Assembly (NCBI GenBank): GCA_025963345.1
Contig: JAOPUS010000264.1
Location: forward strand, 1-11,129
DNA length: 11,129 nt
Source of the DNA: Blastococcus sp.
Lineage (GTDB): Bacteria; Actinomycetota; Actinomycetes; Mycobacteriales; Geodermatophilaceae
Direction: 5' to 3'
The notes below the pieces were generated by a model, which was not told the DNA's origin, did no database searches, and was given only the letters and a program-made list of their open reading frames with translations. Positions 1 through 4,575 of the stretch are shown piece by piece. Each line of letters begins with the position of its first letter. The first letter of the stretch is position 1. The position numbers and the translations under genes are program-made.

Positions 1-11
1 CCGCCGAGTAA
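1..11 (+). CDS. rpsP: 3' end of probable rpsP (30S ribosomal protein S16), partial
   Basis: Only the last two codons (Ala-Glu) and a TAA stop at 9-11 are in the window. The protein cannot be recognised from this. The call rests on context: in actinobacteria the gene directly upstream of khpA-rimM-trmD is rpsP, whose product often ends in an Ala/Glu-rich tail. The stop lies 3 nt before the khpA GTG, consistent with one operon. This is inference, not sequence identification. Confidence 0.45.
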
Positions 12-14
12 GAC

Positions 15-251
15 GTGCTCGAAGAAGCGCTCGAGCACCTGGTCAAGGGCATCGTCGACCACCCGGAAGACGTGACCGTCGATCTGCTCACCAACCGCCG
101 CGGCAAGACCCTCGAGATCCGGGTGCATCCCGACGATCTCGGCAAGGTCATCGGCCGCGGCGGGCGCACCGCCAAAGCGCTGCGCCAGGTGATGACCGGT
201 GTCGGCGGACGCGGCCTCCGGGTCGACGTCGTCGACACCGACGGGCGCTGA
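15..251 (+). CDS. khpA: KhpA, single KH-domain RNA-binding protein
   Basis: This 78-residue protein is essentially one KH domain. It has the diagnostic GxxG loop (G-R-G-G, residues 47-50, within KVIGRGG), preceded by the conserved VHPDDLGK segment and followed by GGRGLRVDVVD. Length and sequence match the actinobacterial KhpA family (Rv2908c-like, older name UPF0109). KhpA binds RNA, usually with the partner KhpB/Jag, and is linked to ribosome biogenesis and cell-envelope control; that role comes from the family. The GTG start at 15 gives the family-typical N-terminus MLEEALEHLVKGIV and follows the upstream stop by 3 nt, so translation is probably coupled. It sits between rpsP and rimM as in most actinobacteria. 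Confidence 0.93.
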   Translation: MLEEALEHLVKGIVDHPEDVTVDLLTNRRGKTLEIRVHPDDLGKVIGRGGRTAKALRQVMTGVGGRGLRVDVVDTDGR

Positions 252-276
252 GTACGCACTCCTTGAGCGCCGTACC

Positions 277-810
277 GTGACTGCACCGCGCAATCCCTCG
301 CCGGACACCGTGGTGGTCGGCCGCATCGGCCGGCCCCACGGTGTCCGCGGCGAGGTCACCGTCGAGGTGCGCACCGACGACCCCGATCTCCGCTTCGTGC
401 CCGGGGCCGTGCTGCGCACCGACCCCGCCGAGCGGGGTCCGATCACCATCGCCGGCGTGCACTGGCACAGCGGCACCCTGCTGCTCCGGCTCGAGGGTGT
501 CGACAGCCGTGAGGCAGCCGAGGCCGTCCGCAACACCGAACTTCTCGTCGATGTGGCCGATCTCCCGGAGATCGAGGACCCCGACTCCTACTACGACCAC
601 CAGTTGGTCGGGCTGACCGCCCGGATGCCCGACGGCACGGTGCTGGGCGAGGTCACCGTCGTCCGGCACGAGGCCCAGGACCTGCTCGTCGTCCGCCGTC
701 CGGAGGGCGGTGACGTCCTGATCCCGTTCGTCTCGGCGATCGTGCCCACCGTCGACCTCGACGGAGGGTTCGTCGTGGTGGATCCGCCCGAGGGCCTGTT
801 GGAGCTCTGA
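277..810 (+). CDS. rimM: Ribosome maturation factor RimM
   Basis: RimM assists assembly of the 30S subunit head by binding S19 and 16S rRNA (family knowledge). The 177-residue protein has the two expected parts. The N-terminal RimM domain, about residues 13-97, carries the signature GRIGRPHGVRGEV (15-27). The C-terminal PRC-barrel, about 104-177, starts at SYYDHQLVGL and contains the VLIPFV segment (147-152). I chose the GTG at 277 because the protein then begins about 12 residues before the conserved VVVGRIG strand and has normal family length. The frame is open further upstream to a possible start at 199, but that would overlap khpA. No strong Shine-Dalgarno is visible. It follows khpA by 25 nt and precedes trmD by 4 nt, clearly one operon. 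Confidence 0.94.
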   Translation: MTAPRNPSPDTVVVGRIGRPHGVRGEVTVEVRTDDPDLRFVPGAVLRTDPAERGPITIAGVHWHSGTLLLRLEGVDSREAAEAVRNTELLVDVADLPEIEDPDSYYDHQLVGLTARMPDGTVLGEVTVVRHEAQDLLVVRRPEGGDVLIPFVSAIVPTVDLDGGFVVVDPPEGLLEL

Positions 811-814
811 CCGG

Positions 815-1546
815 GTGCAGATCGACGTCATCACCATCTTCCCGGATTACCTCGCCCCGCTGCGCCAGTCACTGCTGGGCAAGGCCGCCGAGCGCGGCCT
901 GGTGAGCATCGGGGTCCACGACCTGCGGCAGTGGACCGATGACGTGCACCGCACGGTCGACGACTCGCCCTACGGCGGCGGCCCGGGCATGGTCATGCGC
1001 CCCGAGCCGTGGGGCCGGGCCCTGGACGCCGTCCGGCCCCGGGGCACCCGCCTGGTGGTGCCCACCCCCGCCGGGCAGCCGTTCACCCAGGCCATGGCCG
1101 CGCAGTGGGCGACCGAACCCGGCCTGGTCTTCGCCTGTGGCCGCTACGAGGGCATCGACCAGCGGGTTGCCGACTGGGCCACCGACGCCGGCCCCGTCTC
1201 CGAGGTCTCGATCGGCGACTACGTGCTCGCCGGCGGGGAGTCCGCCGTCCTGGTGATGGTCGAGGCGGTCACCCGCTTACTGCCCGGCGTCGTCGGCAAT
1301 CGTGAGTCCGTGGAGTTCGACTCGCACGCCGACGGGCTACTCGAGGGGCCCTCCTACACCCGCCCGGCGTCCTGGCGCGGCCACGACGTGCCGCCGGTGC
1401 TGCTCTCCGGTGACCACGCCGCGATCGCCCGCTGGCGGCGCGGAGAGTCGCTGCGCCGCACCGCCACCCGCCGTCCGGACCTCCTGGCTGCGCTTCCCGA
1501 CGACGGCCTCTCGACGGACGACCTCGCTGCCCTCGACCGTGAGTGA
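815..1546 (+). CDS. trmD: tRNA (guanine-N1-)-methyltransferase TrmD
   Basis: TrmD transfers a methyl group from S-adenosylmethionine to G37 of tRNAs, which prevents +1 frameshifting, and is normally essential. The 243-residue protein has the SPOUT trefoil-knot motifs: SPYGGGPGMVM (51-61), CGRYEGIDQR (108-117) and SIGDYVLAGGE (132-142). The catalytic Asp in EFDSHADGLL (D169) and Arg in AVTRLLPG (R154) fall at the positions I recall for the E. coli enzyme. The C-terminal tRNA-binding region (YTRPASWRG, PPVLLSGDH) is intact. The GTG start gives the standard MQIDVITIFPDYL; a GGAG at 801-804 lies 10 nt upstream, inside the end of rimM. A GTG at 1539 that could start the next gene overlaps its stop codon. 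Confidence 0.97.
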   Translation: MQIDVITIFPDYLAPLRQSLLGKAAERGLVSIGVHDLRQWTDDVHRTVDDSPYGGGPGMVMRPEPWGRALDAVRPRGTRLVVPTPAGQPFTQAMAAQWATEPGLVFACGRYEGIDQRVADWATDAGPVSEVSIGDYVLAGGESAVLVMVEAVTRLLPGVVGNRESVEFDSHADGLLEGPSYTRPASWRGHDVPPVLLSGDHAAIARWRRGESLRRTATRRPDLLAALPDDGLSTDDLAALDRE

Positions 1547-1568
1547 GCGTGCGGCGGGTGGGCGAGCG

Positions 1569-2054
1569 ATGGTCAGGGCTACGGCCCGGGTCGTGGTGCT
1601 GGATCCCGCCGGCCGGGTCCTGCTGCTCGGCGCCCGGCTGACCGATCCGGCGCTGCCTCCCGGGGACGTGCTGTTCTGGTACACGCCCGGCGGGGGAGTG
1701 GAGGACGGCGAGAGCCTCCGCGCTGCCGCCGTCCGGGAGCTGGCCGAGGAGATCGGCCTGGTGGTCGAACCGCAGGCGCTCGAAGGTCCGGTCTGGCTGC
1801 GCCGGAACCTGGGTGTCTTCGCGGGGGAGGAGATCGACTCCCGCGAGACGTTCTTCGTGCTCCGCGACGTCGTCCACGAGGTGGATGCCGGCGGGCGCAC
1901 CGAGCTGGAGCTCCTCGGGGACGAGCCGCACCGCTGGTGGTCCGCGGCCGAGGTCGCCGCGAGCGCGGAGACCTTCGCCCCGGGCGACCTCGCCGACCGG
2001 CTGTCCGAGCTGCGCACGGGCCCCTGGACGGGGCCCCCGCGCGTCGTCTCCTGA
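1569..2054 (+). CDS. Nudix hydrolase, substrate unknown
   Basis: The 161-residue protein is a single Nudix domain. The Nudix box is complete at residues 42-64: G42, E48, then R56-E57-L58-A59-E60-E61-I62-G63-L64, giving the metal-binding REUxEExGU core. Such enzymes cleave nucleoside diphosphates linked to another moiety. The GDVLFWYTPGGG segment resembles general (d)NTP/ADP-sugar members, but no subfamily can be assigned. I chose ATG 1569. An in-frame GTG at 1539, overlapping the trmD stop, would add 10 residues (VSERAAGGRA); neither has a clear Shine-Dalgarno. The gene sits between trmD and rplS, which are adjacent in many actinobacteria, while M. tuberculosis carries lppW there. This suggests a lineage-specific insertion into the operon. 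Confidence 0.9.
   Translation: MVRATARVVVLDPAGRVLLLGARLTDPALPPGDVLFWYTPGGGVEDGESLRAAAVRELAEEIGLVVEPQALEGPVWLRRNLGVFAGEEIDSRETFFVLRDVVHEVDAGGRTELELLGDEPHRWWSAAEVAASAETFAPGDLADRLSELRTGPWTGPPRVVS
2018..2036 (+). terminator. GC-rich hairpin inside the 3' end of the Nudix gene
   Basis: GGGCCCC (2018-2024) and GGGGCCC (2030-2036) form a perfect 7-bp stem with a 5-nt loop, 15 nt before the Nudix stop codon. No T-run follows. It could terminate or attenuate transcription ahead of the separate rplS leader, or just be GC-rich coding sequence. Low certainty. Confidence 0.3.
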
Positions 2055-2067
2055 AGATGTGGCACAG

Positions 2068-2073
2068 TAGATA
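2068..2073 (+). promoter_or_regulatory. Candidate -10 element for rplS
   Basis: TAGATA lies 14 nt after the Nudix stop and about 140 nt before the rplS start, in a GTGGCACAGTAGATAGC context that is less GC-rich than its surroundings. No convincing -35 hexamer is visible at a 16-19 nt spacing. A promoter here would free rplS from dependence on rpsP-trmD transcription. This is a weak motif match supported mainly by position. Confidence 0.3.
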
Positions 2074-2085
2074 GCTGCTGCAGAT

Positions 2086-2163
2086 CGTCGGCGTTGCCCG
2101 ACGGTGGCTCCGATCGGGAGTCGCAGCTCACCGGTTTCGGACGGCGCGGCTTACTGCTGTCCG
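2086..2163 (+). promoter_or_regulatory. Structured 5' leader of rplS (two hairpins)
   Basis: The roughly 140-nt untranslated stretch before rplS contains two clean inverted repeats. The first is CGTCGG (2086-2091) with CCGACG (2098-2103), a perfect 6-bp stem and 6-nt loop. The second is CGGACGGC (2138-2145) with GCTGTCCG (2156-2163), 8 bp including one G.U pair and a 10-nt loop. A short CTCC/GGAG helix may lie between them. Ribosomal-protein leaders often bind their own product for feedback control. I do not recognise this as a known L19 leader family, so that function is a hypothesis. Confidence 0.35.
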
Positions 2164-2199
2164 CCCCGAGAACGCCGCCTAGTACTGAGCCAGAACATG

Positions 2200-2203
2200 A
2201 GGA
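2200..2203 (+). promoter_or_regulatory. Shine-Dalgarno of rplS
   Basis: AGGA, 8 nt before the ATG at 2212, favours that start over the in-frame ATG at 2197, which overlaps this very motif and would add five residues (MRTAE). Confidence 0.6.
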
Positions 2204-2211
2204 CTGCCGAG

Positions 2212-2568
2212 ATGAACACCCTGGACGCACTCGACGCCGACTCGTTGCGCGACGACATCCCCGACTTCCGCCCGGGGGACACCGTCAAGGTGCACGTGCG
2301 CGTGGTCGAGGGCAACCGCTCGCGCATCCAGGTCTTCCAGGGCGTCGTCATCCGCCGTCAGGGCGGCGGCGTCCGCGAGACCTTCACCGTGCGCAAGGTC
2401 AGCTTCGGCGTCGGTGTCGAGCGCACCTTCCCGGTGCACACGCCGGTCGTCGAGACGATCGAGATCGTCACCCGCGGTGACGTCCGCCGGGCGAAGCTGT
2501 ACTACCTCCGTGAGCTCCGCGGCAAGGCCGCCAAGATCAAGGAGAAGCGCGACATCATCTCGCGCTGA
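2212..2568 (+). CDS. rplS: 50S ribosomal protein L19
   Basis: L19 sits at the 30S-50S interface and contributes to intersubunit bridges. The 118-residue protein matches the family along its whole length: FRPGDTVKVHVRVVEG (19-34), FQGVVIRRQGGGVRETFTVRK (42-62, the hallmark L19 motif), VGVERTFPVHTP (67-78) and the C-terminal RRAKLYYLRELRGKAAKIKEKR (92-113). ATG 2212 is chosen because the Shine-Dalgarno at 2200-2203 and the actinobacterial N-terminus (a short leader, then DAxSLRxDIPxFRPGD) both fit. It is preceded by a long structured leader and followed 7 nt later by a hairpin, so it may be expressed partly as its own unit within the rimM-trmD-rplS block. Confidence 0.97.
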   Translation: MNTLDALDADSLRDDIPDFRPGDTVKVHVRVVEGNRSRIQVFQGVVIRRQGGGVRETFTVRKVSFGVGVERTFPVHTPVVETIEIVTRGDVRRAKLYYLRELRGKAAKIKEKRDIISR

Positions 2569-2575
2569 CACGCCT

Positions 2576-2601
2576 GACAGCCCCGGTTCCGACCGGCTGT
2601 C
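2576..2601 (+). terminator. Candidate terminator hairpin after rplS
   Basis: GACAGCC (2576-2582) pairs perfectly with GGCTGTC (2595-2601) across a 12-nt loop, starting 7 nt after the rplS stop. A second GC-rich hairpin (GCGGG-TCT-CCCGC) follows within about 20 nt. There is no T-tract, as is common for actinobacterial terminators. Position between two genes supports a terminator or attenuator before lepB. Confidence 0.45.
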
Positions 2602-2624
2602 GTCGCGGCGGGTCTCCCGCGCCG

Positions 2625-2630
2625 TACGCT
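2625..2630 (+). promoter_or_regulatory. Candidate -10 element for leaderless lepB
   Basis: TACGCT fits the actinobacterial TANNNT -10 pattern and ends 7 nt before the A of the lepB ATG (2638). Transcription would therefore begin at or next to the start codon. No Shine-Dalgarno precedes lepB, which agrees with leaderless translation. No clear -35 is visible. Confidence 0.4.
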
Positions 2631-2637
2631 GCTTGTA

Positions 2638-3531
2638 ATGAGCAGTGATCGGCCCGGGGGGCCCGCCGATGTCGTTCCTGGTGACGAACCCGGGAAGCCG
2701 GAGGACGTCGCCGACGGCGCATCCCCCCGGCGGTCGCGCCGGCGCGGGGAGGCGAAGAAGGGCTCTCTGCTGCGCGAGCTGCCGGTGCTCCTGCTCATCG
2801 CCTTCGTGCTGGCCCTGGTGGTCAAGACCTTCTTCGTGCAGGCCTTCTTCATCCCGTCGGGCTCGATGGAGCAGACGCTGCACGGCTGCACGGGGTGCAC
2901 CGGTGACCGGGTGCTGGTCAACAAGATCCCGTACTGGTTCGGCGAACCCGAGCCCGGCGAGATCGTCGTCTTCAAGGGCCCGGACACCTGGACGCCGGAG
3001 GTGTCGGTCGCCGCGCCGAGCAACTGGTTCTCCGGAGCGCTGCTGTGGCTCGGCCGCACCGTGGGGGTGGCGCCGCCCAGCGAGGACGACTTCGTCAAGC
3101 GGGTCATCGCCACCGGCGGGCAGACCGTGCAGTGCTGCGACGCCGAGGGGCGGGTGACCGTCGACGGAAGGCCGCTCGACGAGCCCTACATCTTCGAGAA
3201 CACCCCCCTCGAGTCCCGCGCCTTCGGGCCGGTCACCGTGCCGCAGGGTCGGCTCTGGGTCATGGGGGATCACCGGTCGGCCTCGGCGGACTCCAAGGCG
3301 CACATCGGCGACCGGTACAGCGGCACCATCGGTGTGGACGACGTCATCGGTAAGGCGGCGGTGATCGTGTGGCCGGTGAGCCGTTTCGGGCTGCTCGACT
3401 CCCCGGACATCCAGGGGACCGACGCCGGTGCCATGGCGAGCGGGGCGTCGGCGGCGCCGATGGCCGTCGGCCTCGCGGGTGCCGTACCCATCGTGGCCTG
3501 GCGCCGCCGACGGGCCTCTCAGCTCGACTGA
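2638..3531 (+). CDS. lepB: Signal peptidase I
   Basis: SPase I is the membrane serine protease that removes signal peptides from exported preproteins. The 297-residue protein has a charged cytoplasmic N-terminus (residues 1-48, RRSRRRGEAKK), a transmembrane segment (about 49-68), the nucleophile Ser76 in IPSGSM, and the general base Lys154 in FVKRVIATGG. The box E motif MGDHRSASADS (209-219) follows. Two Cys pairs, C84/C87 and C166/C167, lie in the catalytic domain and could form disulfides outside the cell. The C-terminus has a second hydrophobic stretch (about 269-288) followed by RRRR, which suggests a second membrane anchor with the tail inside. The ATG has no Shine-Dalgarno and probably a leaderless mRNA. 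Position after rplS matches actinobacterial synteny. Confidence 0.96.
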   Translation: MSSDRPGGPADVVPGDEPGKPEDVADGASPRRSRRRGEAKKGSLLRELPVLLLIAFVLALVVKTFFVQAFFIPSGSMEQTLHGCTGCTGDRVLVNKIPYWFGEPEPGEIVVFKGPDTWTPEVSVAAPSNWFSGALLWLGRTVGVAPPSEDDFVKRVIATGGQTVQCCDAEGRVTVDGRPLDEPYIFENTPLESRAFGPVTVPQGRLWVMGDHRSASADSKAHIGDRYSGTIGVDDVIGKAAVIVWPVSRFGLLDSPDIQGTDAGAMASGASAAPMAVGLAGAVPIVAWRRRRASQLD

Positions 3532-3551
3532 ATGGCGCGGTCCGAGCGTAG

Positions 3552-3579
3552 GTAACGGGTGTCGACCTTTCCCTGTTAC
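3552..3579 (+). repeat. Imperfect inverted repeat GTAACGGG / CCCTGTTAC
   Basis: GTAACGGG (3552-3559) mirrors CCCTGTTAC (3571-3579) with one bulged T and an 11-nt spacer, 20 nt after the lepB stop. It could be a weak lepB terminator or an operator for the next gene. GTAAC occurs once more at 3649-3653. I cannot assign a binding protein. Confidence 0.35.
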
Positions 3580-3601
3580 GCGTGGGGTGGACTCGGCGGC
3601 C

Positions 3602-3623
3602 ATTGCTCCACGCCGATAGCAAT
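3602..3623 (+). repeat. Inverted repeat ATTGCT-N10-AGCAAT overlapping a WhiG-like -10
   Basis: ATTGCT (3602-3607) and AGCAAT (3618-3623) are perfect 6-bp arms with a 10-nt spacer. A+T-rich arms in this GC-rich genome make chance less likely. The spacer and right arm contain GCCGATAG (3612-3619), 7 of 8 bases of the sigma-28/WhiG -10 consensus GCCGATAA. A protein bound to the repeat would cover that element. The expected -35 TAAA is absent at 15 nt upstream. Confidence 0.4.
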
Positions 3624-3633
3624 CAGAAGAATG

Positions 3634-3669
3634 TCGGAAAGTATTCAAGTAACCGTTTCACCCTTCCGA
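3634..3669 (+). repeat. Inverted repeat TCGGAA-N24-TTCCGA
   Basis: Perfect 6-bp arms (3634-3639 and 3664-3669) flank a 24-nt A+T-rich stretch that itself contains GTAAC and TTTCACCC. A smaller GAAT/ATTC repeat (3629-3632, 3643-3646) overlaps it. The arrangement upstream of a regulator gene is compatible with an operator or DNA loop, but nothing identifies the protein. Confidence 0.3.
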
Positions 3670-3686
3670 TGGAGACTTTGTAAGTT
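3657..3686 (+). promoter_or_regulatory. Candidate vegetative promoter of the LuxR-type regulator
   Basis: TTCACC (3657-3662), an 18-nt spacer, then TAAGTT (3681-3686) resemble a -35/-10 pair (TTGACA-like, TANNNT). The start would lie near 3693, giving a leader of about 18 nt that includes GGAG (3701-3704), 6 nt before the GTG. Motif matching only. Confidence 0.35.
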
Positions 3687-3710
3687 CCCGGAGTCGAAAC
3701 GGAGTCAGTT

Positions 3711-4454
3711 GTGTCTGCACCTATGGCGAGCAACGCCCGCGGGGTCACCCGCGTGCTCCTCCTCGCCGACGCGCCCGTCCTGCGTCGCGGTCTGGTCAGC
3801 ATGATCAACGAGACGGCCGGCATGCAGTCGGTGGGTACGCCCGGCGAACTGCGTCGCGCCCTCACGCTGGTCGAGTCGGCCCGCCCTGACGCCGTCGTGG
3901 TGGAGCTGGGGTCCGGCCGCGCCGCGACTCTGAACGCCTGCCGTGACCTCCGGCGCCGCTTCCCCCGTGTTGCGATCGTCGCGCTGGCCACGTCCGAGGA
4001 CCCGGCCGTCGTGAACGAGGCGATCGCCGCGGGCATCCGTGGCTACCTCATGATCAACACCTCGCCGACGCTGCTCGGCTGGGCGATCCTGGCCGCTCGT
4101 GCGGGCCGCACCGTCGTCGACCCGCAGATCCGCCGGGTCGAGCCGTCGGACGTGCCGGCTGCCAAGCCGTTCGCGCCGGAGGTGCCCCTGACCCGGCGCG
4201 AGTCCGACGTGCTGGACGAGCTGCTCCAGGGCCAGTCCAACCGGCAGATCGGCCGCAACCTGTTCATCAGCGAGGACACCGTCAAGTCCCACGTCAAGGC
4301 CATCCTGCGCAAGCTGGGTGCCCGCGACCGGGCCCACGCGGTCTCCCTGGTGCTGTCCAACCGGCAGCCGGGCTGCACCTGCGGACACAGCCTGTCGGCG
4401 GCGCTCCCGGCTCCCGACCTGGATCAGGCCGAGCTGGACGCCGCCGACATCTGA
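3711..4454 (+). CDS. Atypical response regulator, LuxR/NarL family, BldM/WhiI-like, degenerate receiver
   Basis: The 247-residue protein has a receiver-like domain (about 13-138) and a LuxR-type helix-turn-helix (about 159-215). The DNA-binding part, with SNRQIGRNLFISEDTVKSH and RKLGARDRAHAV, closely resembles Streptomyces BldM, an atypical developmental regulator. The receiver keeps the fold outline (RVLLLADAPVLRRGL, GIRGYL) but lost key residues. The phospho-acceptor Asp is Glu65 in VVVELGSG, the acidic pair is reduced to AD (19-20), and the conserved Lys after GYL is missing (MINTSP). It therefore probably works without phosphorylation. The C-terminus adds about 30 residues with C222-T-C224-G-H226. 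GTG 3711 has GGAG at 3701-3704; ATG 3723 is an alternative. It stands alone between lepB and rnhB, behind an A+T-rich control region and before a strong terminator. Confidence 0.85.
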   Translation: MSAPMASNARGVTRVLLLADAPVLRRGLVSMINETAGMQSVGTPGELRRALTLVESARPDAVVVELGSGRAATLNACRDLRRRFPRVAIVALATSEDPAVVNEAIAAGIRGYLMINTSPTLLGWAILAARAGRTVVDPQIRRVEPSDVPAAKPFAPEVPLTRRESDVLDELLQGQSNRQIGRNLFISEDTVKSHVKAILRKLGARDRAHAVSLVLSNRQPGCTCGHSLSAALPAPDLDQAELDAADI

Positions 4455-4477
4455 TCGGCACCACCTCTCCGGCACAC

Positions 4478-4509
4478 CGGGCCGGTCTCCCCTCGGGGAG
4501 GCCGGCCCG
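4478..4509 (+). terminator. Strong intrinsic terminator after the LuxR-type regulator
   Basis: Bases 4478-4492 pair with 4495-4509: fifteen consecutive pairs, one of them a T.G pair (4486/4501), closing on a CTCG loop. It starts 24 nt after the stop codon. No T-run follows, which is usual in high-G+C actinobacteria. It separates the regulator from rnhB. Confidence 0.8.
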
Positions 4510-4560
4510 TAGTGCGTCCGGGGGTGGGTGTCCGGTCGCCGCGGGGGTGGTCGGGCGTCG

Positions 4561-4566
4561 TAGTGT
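4561..4566 (+). promoter_or_regulatory. Candidate -10 element for rnhB
   Basis: TAGTGT fits TANNNT and ends 9 nt before the rnhB ATG (4576), so the mRNA would have a leader of only about 3 nt. There is no Shine-Dalgarno, and a strong terminator lies upstream, so rnhB needs its own promoter. No clear -35 is seen. Confidence 0.45.
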
Positions 4567-4575
4567 CGGGTCACG

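Noticed and set aside
2179..3648. Antisense open frame of about 489 codons opposite rplS and lepB
   Set aside because: It covers two highly conserved genes, has no recognisable motif, and shows typical shadow-frame composition.
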